A DNA stretch of 5,662 nucleotides from Ruminococcus sp. UBA3767 (GTDB lineage Bacteria > Bacillota > Clostridia > Oscillospirales > Ruminococcaceae): the NCBI GenBank assembly GCA_002371625.1, contig DFFV01000053.1:1-5662 (forward strand). The letters are read 5' to 3'. The position numbers and the translations under genes were made by a program. Within the stretch, counting starts at the first letter, position 1; the number at the start of each line of letters is the position of its first letter. This document shows, piece after piece, positions 1-5,481 of this stretch. The notes below the pieces were generated by a model, which saw nothing but the letters and a program-made list of their open reading frames with translations, made no database searches and had not been told where the DNA came from.

Positions 1-1363
1 TCTTGTAGCCGAAAAGTCCTCTTGCAGGGATAAGGAACTCCAGCTTCATTCTGCTTCCGACAGGAGCCATTTCCTGAAGCTCGCCCTTTCTTGAACCTAT
101 CTTCTCCATGATAGGTCCCACGCAGTTTTCGGGAACGTCGATAACAAGTCTTTCGATAGGCTCGTTGAGCTTTCCGTCTATCTCCTTATAGAGCACTCTC
201 GGGGTGGAAACGCCAAGCTCATAGCCCTCACGGCGCATATTCTCGATAAGGATAGAAAGGTGCATCTCACCTCTGCCCGCAACTCTGAACGAATCGGTGG
301 AATCCGTTTCGGATACCCTGAGTGAAACGTCCTTGAGAAGCTCTTTAAAGAGCCTGTCACGGATATGTCTTGTTGTAACGAACTTGCCCTCTCTGCCGGC
401 AAACGGAGAATCGTTTACCGAGAATGTCATCTCGACAGTAGGCTCGGATATTTTAACGAAAGGCACAGCTTCAAAATTCGAGCTGTCACAGATAGTATCT
501 CCGATAGTGATGTTCTCGATACCGCTTATGCACACGATGTCGCCCGCTTTAGCATCCTCGCAGGGAACTCTGTTGAGTCCCTCTATCTGATACATAGTAA
601 CTATCTTTCCCTTATAAGGAGTCTTGGTGTTATGGTAGTCACCGATAAGAACGTCCTGTCCTACCTTCATCGAGCCTCTCTCGATACGGCCGATAGCGAT
701 CCTTCCTACATACTCATTGTAGTCGATAGAAGAAACAAGGTACTGCATAGAGCCTTCAAGGTCAGCCTCAGGCGCAGGGATATAGCTGAGTATCTCCTCA
801 AACAGCGGTATCATGTCAACGCCCTGCTCATCAGCGCTCTTTGTAGCCGTGCCGTCTCTTCCGGAACAGTAAAGTATCGGGCTGTCAAGCTGTTCATCAG
901 TAGCGTCAAGGTCCATGAGCAGCTCAAGCACCTCGTCCTCTACCTCGCCCAGTCTTGCATCGGGCTTATCTATCTTATTTATAACAACAATAACTCTGTG
1001 TCCCAGCTCCAGTGATTTCTGAAGCACGAATCTTGTCTGCGGCATAGGTCCCTCGGCAGCATCTACCAACAGGATAACACCGTTCACCATTTTCAGCACA
1101 CGCTCTACCTCTCCGCCGAAATCAGCGTGTCCCGGAGTGTCGATAACGTTTATCTTAACGTCCTTATACTTAATAGAAGTGTTTTTTGCAAGTATGGTTA
1201 TTCCTCTCTCACGCTCAATGTCGCCCGAGTCCATAACACGCTCTTCAACAGCCTGGTTCTCTCTGAAAGTACCGCTCTGCTTGAGCATCTGGTCAACAAG
1301 TGTGGTTTTGCCGTGGTCAACGTGAGCTATTATCGCAATATTACGCAGATCTTCCCTTATCAT
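1..1363 (-). CDS. typA: Ribosome-associated translational GTPase TypA/BipA, C-terminus cut by window edge
   Basis: Partial gene: 454 residues are present and the family is usually about 610 long, so roughly the last quarter lies beyond the left edge. TypA/BipA is an EF-G-like GTPase that binds the 70S ribosome and supports ribosome assembly and stress or low-temperature growth (family knowledge). The translated start is MIREDLRNIAIIAHVDHGKT. Visible GTPase motifs are the P-loop AHVDHGKT (residues 13-20), the switch I segment ERERGITI (50-57), DTPGHADFGGEVER (75-88), NKID (129-132) and a YCSGRDG loop in the G5 area. Domain II follows, then the EF-G-like domain III/V part ending at IPARGLFGYK, where other BipA proteins read PARGLIGFR. 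The ATG at 1363 is preceded by GGAGG (complement of 1371-1375) with seven bases between. The tRNA cluster lies upstream on the same strand behind a terminator. EF-G and LepA are excluded by the motif pattern. The assignment is firm. Confidence 0.96.
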   Translation of the reverse strand, partial: MIREDLRNIAIIAHVDHGKTTLVDQMLKQSGTFRENQAVEERVMDSGDIERERGITILAKNTSIKYKDVKINVIDTPGHADFGGEVERVLKMVNGVILLVDAAEGPMPQTRFVLQKSLELGHRVIVVINKIDKPDARLGEVEDEVLELLMDLDATDEQLDSPILYCSGRDGTATKSADEQGVDMIPLFEEILSYIPAPEADLEGSMQYLVSSIDYNEYVGRIAIGRIERGSMKVGQDVLIGDYHNTKTPYKGKIVTMYQIEGLNRVPCEDAKAGDIVCISGIENITIGDTICDSSNFEAVPFVKISEPTVEMTFSVNDSPFAGREGKFVTTRHIRDRLFKELLKDVSLRVSETDSTDSFRVAGRGEMHLSILIENMRREGYELGVSTPRVLYKEIDGKLNEPIERLVIDVPENCVGPIMEKIGSRKGELQEMAPVGSRMKLEFLIPARGLFGYK

Positions 1364-1434
1364 GTCTTTCCCTCCAAATATGCCTTTACCTTTATCCTGT
1401 TACTGCTCTTTCCTTACCTTACCGTTATTCGTGT

Positions 1435-1463
1435 ATCATAGTTCTCATAAAACCTGTCGGCAT
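1435..1463 (-). promoter_or_regulatory. Weak candidate promoter for typA
   Basis: On the minus strand a TATGAT hexamer (complement of 1435-1440) lies 17 bases after ATGCCG (complement of 1458-1463), about 72 bases upstream of the typA start. The -10 matches consensus at five of six positions, but the -35 at only three. A second, also poor, pair is TTGCAA (1510-1515) with TATTTA (1487-1492), which overlaps the tail of the tRNA terminator. typA must either use one of these or receive read-through from the tRNA operon. I saw no riboswitch-like structure in 1376-1512, which is otherwise AT-rich and featureless. Confidence 0.25.
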
Positions 1464-1512
1464 TCACTTTGCATTAACTCTTTTCTTAAATAGTGTTAAA
1501 AATTTGCCATTG

Positions 1513-1546
1513 CAAAATTTTAGCCCCATAGCGTAAACTATGGGGC
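1513..1546 (-). terminator. Rho-independent terminator of the tRNA cluster
   Basis: Read on the minus strand, a perfect 9-bp stem (GCCCCATAG with CTATGGGGC, 1538-1546 and 1523-1531) with a 6-base loop is followed by TAAAATTTT. It starts nine bases after the last base of tRNA-Tyr. The U-tract is interrupted by A residues, so some read-through into typA is possible. Confidence 0.75.
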
Positions 1547-1554
1547 ACATTTGA

Positions 1555-1636
1555 TGGGAGAAGGTGGATTCGAACCACCGAAGCTGAAAGCAACAGATTT
1601 ACAGTCTGCCCCCTTTGGCCGCTCGGGAATTCTCCC
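1555..1636 (-). tRNA. tRNA-Tyr (anticodon GUA)
   Basis: This is an 82-base class II tRNA including discriminator A (complement of 1555). The acceptor stem GGGAGAA pairs with TTCTCCC. The anticodon stem-loop GCAGA-CTGTAAA-TCTGT gives anticodon GTA. A short variable arm (GCT-TTC-AGC) and a canonical T-arm, GGTGG-TTCGAAT-CCACC, are present. The CCA end is not encoded (the next bases are TCA). G34 of a GUN anticodon is the known target of queuosine modification, which is relevant because queT lies in the same window. It is the last gene of the cluster, just before the terminator. A small CCGC-TTTT-GCGG hairpin (1644-1655) lies in the spacer to tRNA-Thr. Confidence 0.97.
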
Positions 1637-1662
1637 ATATTATCCGCTTTTGCGGGATCAAG

Positions 1663-1735
1663 AGCTGGTGGACGGACTTGAACCCCCGACCTGCTGATTA
1701 CAAATCAGCTGCTCTACCAACTGAGCTACACCAGC
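1663..1735 (-). tRNA. tRNA-Thr (anticodon UGU)
   Basis: This is a 73-base tRNA including its discriminator (T, complement of 1663). The acceptor stem GCTGGTG pairs with CACCAGC. The D-arm is GCTC-AGTTGGTA-GAGC. The anticodon arm GCTGA-TTTGTAA-TCAGC gives anticodon TGT, which reads ACA. The T-loop is TTCAAGT. One oddity is the T-stem, GGGGG opposite CCGTC, which has a G-G mismatch at its centre and one G-U pair. No CCA is encoded. It has its own strong promoter about 30 bases upstream. Confidence 0.96.
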
Positions 1736-1765
1736 TTATTCACCTTTTTCTCGGTGACAAATGAT

Positions 1766-1794
1766 ATTTTACCACATCGCTGCGGACTTGTCAA
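1766..1794 (-). promoter_or_regulatory. Strong internal promoter for tRNA-Thr and tRNA-Tyr
   Basis: On the minus strand, TTGACA (complement of 1789-1794) is followed by exactly 17 bases and then TAAAAT (complement of 1766-1771). The spacer ends in TGTGG, so an extended -10 TG motif is also present. Transcription would begin near 1759, about 24 bases before tRNA-Thr. The spacer between tRNA-Pro and this promoter (1795-1852) is very AT-rich. A T-rich run follows tRNA-Pro directly but without a separate hairpin. Confidence 0.85.
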
Positions 1795-1852
1795 CAAGAA
1801 TTTTAAGGTTTTTATTGTTTTTTTACATTTTTACAAATATTCAAAAAACAAA

Positions 1853-1926
1853 TCGAGGCGACAGGACTTGAACCTGCGGCATCTTGGTCCCAAACCAAGC
1901 ACTCTACCAAACTGAGTTACGCCTCG
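1853..1926 (-). tRNA. tRNA-Pro (anticodon UGG)
   Basis: This is a 74-base tRNA including discriminator A (complement of 1853). The acceptor stem CGAGGCG pairs with CGCCTCG. The anticodon arm CTTGG-TTTGGGA-CCAAG gives anticodon TGG, reading CCN proline codons. The T-arm is GCAGG-TTCAAGT-CCTGT with one G-U pair. The CCA end is not encoded. It is the first gene of the minus-strand cluster, behind a consensus promoter. Confidence 0.97.
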
Positions 1927-1944
1927 CTGTGTCCTTTTTCGCCC

Positions 1945-2006
1945 TAACAGCTTTTAGACAGCTTATATATTATACAACAGCCTTTTTGTTTTGTCAACAG
2001 CTTTTT
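1945..2006. repeat. Short AACAGC-TTTT repeats around the tRNA-Pro promoter
   Basis: The motif (T/C)AACAGC(C)TTTT occurs at 1945-1955, 1975-1987 and 1995-2006, with a degenerate copy GACAGCTTAT at 1957-1966. On the minus strand the copies read AAAAAGCTGTTG. Two of them run directly into the -35 (TTGACA) and -10 (TATAAT) hexamers and are 20 bases apart, about two helical turns. The repeats are clear in the sequence; a regulatory role is only inferred. Confidence 0.5.
1969..1997 (-). promoter_or_regulatory. Consensus promoter of the tRNA cluster
   Basis: Read on the minus strand, TTGACA (complement of 1992-1997), a 17-base spacer and TATAAT (complement of 1969-1974) match the housekeeping sigma-A consensus at all twelve positions. 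The predicted start is near 1962, leaving a leader of about 36 bases before tRNA-Pro. Such strength is expected for stable RNA genes. Confidence 0.9.
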
Positions 2007-2202
2007 CTGTTTTTGTGAATTATCACAAAAAAGCCGTCTGCTTGTCCCTGCCTTTGAGCATTATTGCTGTGCCGGTGCAAATATCAATATGCTGTGTTGC
2101 CGTCTTTTATGCTCTGCATCTCCATATTCGGTGAAAAACAGCCGAAAACGGCACTTATTTTGTGCAGATGTACAATAATTAGTACTTATTTTTCAAAAGC
2201 CC
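1998..2202. other. Gene-free divergent intergenic stretch
   Basis: This is the middle of the 387-base gap between the tRNA cluster and the zinc-ribbon gene. It contains the inverted repeat at 2010-2031 (listed separately), a short GCCG-AAAA-CGGC hairpin at 2141-2152 followed by AT-rich sequence, and a GTAC-N8-GTAC pair near 2170-2185. A reading frame across 2064-2357 has no ribosome binding site and runs out of frame into the next gene, so it is not called. I see no tRNA, riboswitch or convincing small RNA here. Confidence 0.5.
2010..2031. repeat. Perfect 9-bp inverted repeat, operator-like
   Basis: TTTTTGTGA and TCACAAAAA are separated by ATTA. The core TTGTGA-N4-TCACAA resembles Rex (TTGTGA-N6-TCACAA) and CRP (TGTGA-N6-TCACA) sites, but its spacer is two bases too short for either. 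It sits 13 bases upstream of the tRNA -35 box. It could be an operator, or a weak bidirectional hairpin flanked by T and A runs. Confidence 0.4.
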
Positions 2203-2231
2203 TTGATTTTTGTCGAAAATTGTGTTACTAT
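2203..2231 (+). promoter_or_regulatory. Probable promoter of the zinc-ribbon membrane protein gene
   Basis: TTGATT (2203-2208) and TACTAT (2226-2231) are 17 bases apart, with an extended -10 TGT directly before the second hexamer (2223-2225). The predicted start is near 2238, giving a leader of about 75 bases. The hexamers are below consensus, so moderate expression is expected. Confidence 0.55.
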
Positions 2232-2313
2232 ATATTGTGCATAGGTGTATGCTGCCGTGTATACACTTTATTATTGAAACGCAAAGAAATACATACTAAA
2301 GGAGACGGTGATA

Positions 2314-3459
2314 ATGGCAACAAAAGAATGTCCGTATTGCCACAAGCAGATCGCTGATGAAGCGATCCTGTGTAAATATTGCCACAACCTTCTTATCGGC
2401 GGCAATCAGGATATTGAGAGCGCTGTAAGAGAGGGCAAGGCAAGAGCTAAAAGAAACAACGCTATCAACGCAAGCTCTGCGGTCGATCACGCACTGGGAA
2501 GAGATACCGTTCGTGAAGAGCAGGAGTTTACAAGAGAATTTTCGGCTGTTGACGCTTCGGAATATCAGGAGCGCACAAGAGCATTTACAGTTCCAAAGCA
2601 GGCTGCACATCAGCCAAGACCGGCACATCAGGAGCCTGTAAGGGCAACATATCCCGAGCCGGCAAGACCTAAGCGCCCCGAGCCCCAGCCTGTAAGACAG
2701 CCAAACCCTACGCCTTATTACGAGGACGAATACTATGATGAGCAGGACGGTTACTACGATGACCGTGACGGCTACTATGACGATGGCAACGGCTATTACG
2801 AGGACGACAGATACTACGACGACGGTTATGATGACGGTTATGATGACGGATACTACGACGAGCCCAAGGACGATGCTGCTGCCAACAAGAAAAAGATAGC
2901 TATCATCTCTGCGCTCATCGTTGTCAGCATAATAGCAGTAGTTGTGCTTGCTATATTTGTCGGCTACAAGCTGGTCGGCTTTGCCAAGAACGACAGCAGC
3001 TCTTCAAGCTCAAAGGCAGCTGTAACATCTTCAATAACCACTGCCACAAAGGTAACATCAGAAACAACAAAGGCTTCCGAGTCAACTACTACAAAGTCTT
3101 CAGAAACGAGCGAGACCACTAAGGAGACCGAAAAGCAGACCACTCAGGACACCACCGAGGCTACATGGCAGACTCAGGATACACAGCAGACACAGAATAC
3201 CCAGCAGACTCAGGACACACAGCAGACTCAGCAGACTCAGCAGACTCAGCAGGGTTCGCCTTCGATAGACCAGAACCAGGTACTTGGCAACATCGGTCAG
3301 GCACTCACCTCTTACAACACCTCGGGAATAAAATCCTACGAATACAGGACCGAGGACGCAGTTGCAGTTTACTTCTATGTTTTCACCAACGATGACCACG
3401 CTTACAGCGTAGCATATTTCAAAGATTCGGGTAAGAGCACAATTGTACCTGCATGGTAA
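2314..3459 (+). CDS. Zinc-ribbon single-pass membrane protein, Tyr/Asp-rich and Thr/Gln-rich
   Basis: The protein has 381 residues and its function is unknown. The ATG at 2314 is chosen because AAAGGAGA (2298-2305) lies 8-9 bases upstream; the in-frame GTG at 2308 is too close to it. Domains in order: a zinc ribbon with C6-P-Y-C9 and C20-K-Y-C23 (residues 1-30); a charged segment; a Pro/Arg/Glu-rich stretch (about 100-133); a low-complexity acidic block of YYDD, GYYDD and DDGY repeats (135-187); a basic NKKK stop; one hydrophobic segment (195-217); a Ser/Thr-rich linker (228-284); a TQQ-repeat tract (286-313); and a compact 65-residue C-terminal domain ending in W381. The lysines before the membrane segment suggest the zinc ribbon is inside and the Thr/Gln linker and C-terminal domain are outside (inference). 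It is monocistronic, with its own promoter and terminator. The layout resembles zinc-ribbon membrane proteins of Ruminococcus-type bacteria. A sensing or scaffold role is possible but unproven. Confidence 0.9.
   Translation: MATKECPYCHKQIADEAILCKYCHNLLIGGNQDIESAVREGKARAKRNNAINASSAVDHALGRDTVREEQEFTREFSAVDASEYQERTRAFTVPKQAAHQPRPAHQEPVRATYPEPARPKRPEPQPVRQPNPTPYYEDEYYDEQDGYYDDRDGYYDDGNGYYEDDRYYDDGYDDGYDDGYYDEPKDDAAANKKKIAIISALIVVSIIAVVVLAIFVGYKLVGFAKNDSSSSSSKAAVTSSITTATKVTSETTKASESTTTKSSETSETTKETEKQTTQDTTEATWQTQDTQQTQNTQQTQDTQQTQQTQQTQQGSPSIDQNQVLGNIGQALTSYNTSGIKSYEYRTEDAVAVYFYVFTNDDHAYSVAYFKDSGKSTIVPAW
3169..3252 (+). repeat. In-frame CAG/ACT-rich tandem repeat encoding TQQ units
   Basis: This tract encodes residues 286-313 of the zinc-ribbon protein as repeats of Thr-Gln-Gln with occasional Asp or Asn. 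At DNA level it is built from 9-base units close to CAGACTCAG. The last four copies are nearly identical, and the earlier ones vary ACT/ACA and insert GAT, GAC or AAT. Units are multiples of three bases, so gain or loss would change linker length without breaking the frame. Confidence 0.85.
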
Positions 3460-3469
3460 GATATCATCG

Positions 3470-3497
3470 GGAGGAGCGTAATGCTCCTCCTTTTTTT
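3470..3497 (+). terminator. Rho-independent terminator after the zinc-ribbon gene
   Basis: A perfect 8-bp stem GGAGGAGC/GCTCCTCC with loop GTAAT is followed by seven T residues. It starts ten bases after the TAA stop and isolates the gene from fba. Confidence 0.95.
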
Positions 3498-3543
3498 GTT
3501 GTTATACAAATGTGAAATATATGTTAAAACCCTGCACTCCCCC

Positions 3544-3572
3544 TTGAAAAGAAAAGGGAAATGATATATAAT
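3544..3572 (+). promoter_or_regulatory. Strong promoter of fba
   Basis: TTGAAA (3544-3549), a 17-base spacer and TATAAT (3567-3572) match the sigma-A consensus at eleven of twelve positions. The predicted start is near 3579, leaving a leader of about 39 bases that holds an AT-rich AATATT repeat and the GGAGGA ribosome binding site at 3605-3610. This fits a highly expressed glycolytic gene. Confidence 0.9.
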
Positions 3573-3617
3573 AGATACGGCAAATATTTTAATATTTACA
3601 GTTTGGAGGAATTTTAA

Positions 3618-4481
3618 ATGTTAGTAAATGCTAAGGAAATGCTTGACAAGGCAAGAGCAGGCAAGTACGCAGTAGGTCAGTTCAACATCAACAACCTTGA
3701 GTGGACAAAGGCTGTTCTGCTTACAGCTCAGGAGCTTAATTCACCTGTTATCCTCGGAGTTTCAGAGGGCGCAGGAAAGTATATGACAGGCTTTGAAACT
3801 GTTTCGGCTATGGTCGCTGCAATGGATAAGTCACTGGGTATCACAGTTCCTGTTGCACTTCACCTTGACCACGGTACTTACGAGGGCTGCTACAAGTGCA
3901 TCAAGGCAGGCTTCACATCTATCATGTTCGACGGTTCACACTTCCCTATCGACGAGAACGTTGCTAAGACAACCGAGCTCGTTAACGTAGCTCACAATCT
4001 TGGTCTTTCTATCGAGGCTGAGGTAGGTTCTATCGGCGGCGAAGAGGACGGCGTTATCGGCAGAGGCGAGTGCGCAGATCCCGATGAGTGCAAGAGGATC
4101 GCAGATCTGGGTATCGACTTCCTCGCAGCAGGTATCGGCAACATCCACGGCAAGTATCCTGACAACTGGGAAGGACTCAGCTTTGAGACACTGGCTGCAG
4201 TAAACGAGAAGGTCGGCGATATGCCTCTGGTCCTCCACGGCGGTACAGGAATCCCTGCTGATATGATAAAGAAGGCTATTTCTCTCGGCGTTGCTAAGAT
4301 CAACGTTAACACAGAGTGCCAGCTCTCATTTGCAGATGCTACAAGAAAGTATGTTGAAGCAGGCAAGGATCTCCAGGGCAAGGGCTTTGACCCAAGAAAG
4401 CTCCTCGCACCAGGCTTTGAGGCTATCAAGGCTACTGTTAAAGAGAAGATGGAGCTGTTCGGTTCTATCGGCAAGGCTTGA
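3618..4481 (+). CDS. fba: Class II fructose-1,6-bisphosphate aldolase
   Basis: The protein has 287 residues, the normal length for the short class IIB family (Bacillus FbaA is about 285). It splits fructose 1,6-bisphosphate into glyceraldehyde 3-phosphate and dihydroxyacetone phosphate in glycolysis, and does the reverse in gluconeogenesis, in the cytosol with a catalytic zinc. By comparison with E. coli FbaA, visible residues are HLDHG (82-86) with catalytic D84 and zinc ligand H85, E135 in EAEVGSIGGEED, zinc ligand H177 in GNIHGKYP, zinc ligand H207 in HGGTGIP, and the phosphate-binding KINVNTE (227-233). GGAGGA lies seven bases before the ATG. It has its own strong promoter and a terminator, so it may stand alone. 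Tagatose-bisphosphate aldolases (GatY, KbaY) share these motifs and cannot be strictly excluded, but a solitary, strongly promoted gene of this length favours fba. Confidence 0.95.
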   Translation: MLVNAKEMLDKARAGKYAVGQFNINNLEWTKAVLLTAQELNSPVILGVSEGAGKYMTGFETVSAMVAAMDKSLGITVPVALHLDHGTYEGCYKCIKAGFTSIMFDGSHFPIDENVAKTTELVNVAHNLGLSIEAEVGSIGGEEDGVIGRGECADPDECKRIADLGIDFLAAGIGNIHGKYPDNWEGLSFETLAAVNEKVGDMPLVLHGGTGIPADMIKKAISLGVAKINVNTECQLSFADATRKYVEAGKDLQGKGFDPRKLLAPGFEAIKATVKEKMELFGSIGKA

Positions 4482-4501
4482 TCAGTATTTTGATAAATTT
4501 T

Positions 4502-4533
4502 CCGCCCGTCTTTATGTCGGGCGGTTTGTTTTT
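4502..4533 (+). terminator. Rho-independent terminator between fba and queT
   Basis: A 7-bp GC-only stem CCGCCCG/CGGGCGG with a 9-base loop is followed by TTTGTTTTT. It lies 20 bases after the fba stop and 27 bases before queT. Since no clear promoter is seen between it and queT, it may act as an attenuator that passes part of the transcripts. Confidence 0.88.
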
Positions 4534-4560
4534 ACCGATAAGGCAGAAAAGGAGTAGGTT

Positions 4561-5070
4561 ATGGAACCATTCAACGCACGGCGTATAACAAGGATAGGCG
4601 TAATAGCTGCACTGTATTTTTTGCTCACAGTCTCTCTTTCCTCGCTTTCCTACGGACCTGTACAGTTCAGAGTCGCAGAAATGCTGATGCTGCTGTGCTT
4701 TTTCAATAAGGATTTCATCTTTTCGGTATCTATCGGATGCTTCATAGCCAACCTGTTCAGCTCGATGTCGCTTGATATTCTTTTCGGCACGAGCGCAACG
4801 GTTATTTCGGGGATACTTATTTATGTTTTCCGCAAAGAAGGCAGCATACCCAGACTGCTGCTGTGTTCGCTGTTCCCTGTTGCAGCAAATGCCTTTATCG
4901 TCGGCGCAGAGCTTCACTATCTGGAAGGGTTCCCGTTCTGGCTTTCGGCAGGCGAGGTCGCACTCGGTGAATTCGTTTGCATAACCGTACTCGGAGTTGT
5001 CGTCTTTGGACGGCTTCAAAAAAGAGAGGGCTTTATGAAGCTGATCAGAGATAAACAGGAAGAAGCATAA
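4561..5070 (+). CDS. queT: QueT family queuosine-precursor ECF transporter, substrate-binding S component
   Basis: A 169-residue integral membrane protein. QueT proteins are S components of energy-coupling factor transporters. They bind a queuosine precursor (such as preQ1 or preQ0) and need the shared EcfA/EcfA'/EcfT module, which is not in this window. Recognition rests on the family signature SYGPVQFRVAE (residues 30-40), the GCFIANL...LDILFGT segment (59-77) and the E132/GE137 region near the C-terminus. Hydrophobic segments lie at about 9-29, 40-66, 71-90, 96-118 and 126-150. AAAAGGAG (4547-4554) ends six bases before the ATG. The 97-residue gene follows after 31 bases, suggesting one transcript. 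No preQ1-I aptamer pattern was seen upstream, although queT genes often carry one. Precursor uptake feeds tRNA modification at G34 of Tyr, His, Asn and Asp tRNAs. Confidence 0.92.
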   Translation: MEPFNARRITRIGVIAALYFLLTVSLSSLSYGPVQFRVAEMLMLLCFFNKDFIFSVSIGCFIANLFSSMSLDILFGTSATVISGILIYVFRKEGSIPRLLLCSLFPVAANAFIVGAELHYLEGFPFWLSAGEVALGEFVCITVLGVVVFGRLQKREGFMKLIRDKQEEA

Positions 5071-5101
5071 CAACACTACGATCAAATCAGGAGGCGAGCT
5101 T

Positions 5102-5395
5102 ATGAAATTTATCCTTACCGTAAGACAAAAGCTGTCCGTTACCGAGCTGGGCGAAGTGAGCGCCGTTGAAAACGCTGGTGAAGGCGGAGCTTTTGAGGCA
5201 CAGGCAATAACCTTTGCACGCACACAGGCAAACTCGTTCATTCGTGAATGGACACAGTCTCACGGGCTGATGATGCGCACTCAGAAGGACTGGGCGAGAA
5301 ACCTGAAGACCAAGAATTTTGAAAAGCAGGTCATGGTACAGCACGGTGCAAAGCCTGAAACCTATATTTTTGTGCTTGAACAGGCGCAGGACTAA
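5102..5395 (+). CDS. Small soluble protein of unknown function
   Basis: A 97-residue protein starting MKFILTVRQKLSVTELGEV. I do not recognise the family. The gene is convincing: AGGAGG (5089-5094) is seven bases before the ATG, it follows queT by 31 bases in the same direction, and a strong terminator starts eight bases after its TAA. The protein has no signal peptide, membrane segment, cysteine or obvious metal or nucleotide motif. It begins with a likely beta strand (residues 2-7), then has an Ala/Glu/Gln-rich middle (about 20-48) that could be helical and a Lys/Arg-rich patch WARNLKTKNFEK (63-74), and ends with a probable strand, TYIFVLEQ. A compact alpha/beta fold is plausible (inference). 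Its place after queT hints at a link to queuosine metabolism or may simply reflect a shared transcript. Confidence 0.85.
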   Translation: MKFILTVRQKLSVTELGEVSAVENAGEGGAFEAQAITFARTQANSFIREWTQSHGLMMRTQKDWARNLKTKNFEKQVMVQHGAKPETYIFVLEQAQD

Positions 5396-5402
5396 CGCAA
5401 TA

Positions 5403-5436
5403 AAGCGCTGTCAAACAAGGCAGCGCTTATTTTTTT
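5403..5436 (+). terminator. Rho-independent terminator after the 97-residue gene
   Basis: An 8-bp perfect stem AAGCGCTG/CAGCGCTT with a 10-base loop is followed by A and seven T residues. It closes the queT unit and separates it from the promoter that starts ten bases later. Confidence 0.95.
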
Positions 5437-5446
5437 GCAAAAACGC

Positions 5447-5475
5447 TTGACAACCACGCTGAACTGTGGTATAAT
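5447..5475 (+). promoter_or_regulatory. Perfect consensus promoter for the structured RNA
   Basis: TTGACA (5447-5452), a 17-base spacer and TATAAT (5470-5475) match consensus at all positions, and TGG directly before the -10 adds an extended -10 motif. The spacer is framed by an inverted repeat, ACCAC (5453-5457) and GTGGT (5466-5470). The predicted start is near 5481-5483. The TGTGG-TATAAT element resembles the TGTGG-TAAAAT of the tRNA-Thr promoter, so it looks like a stable-RNA-class promoter. Confidence 0.92.
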
Positions 5476-5481
5476 GTTAAA

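Noticed and set aside
365..1015. 216-codon plus-strand reading frame
   Set aside because: It is antisense to the well-conserved typA frame, has no ribosome binding site and its product has no recognisable domain.
2064..2357. 97-codon cysteine-containing plus-strand frame
   Set aside because: No ribosome binding site, spans the promoter of the next gene and overlaps its start out of frame.
3169..3252. CRISPR-like array
   Set aside because: The units are contiguous, in frame and without spacers, so this is a protein-coding tandem repeat.
3100..3399. Leu-rich 99-codon minus-strand frame resembling a leucine-rich repeat protein
   Set aside because: The leucine pattern is only the reverse complement of the CAG/ACT repeat in the zinc-ribbon gene.
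4465..5241. 258-codon minus-strand reading frame
   Set aside because: It lies antisense across queT and the 97-residue gene, both of which have ribosome binding sites and consistent coding signals, so it is a shadow.
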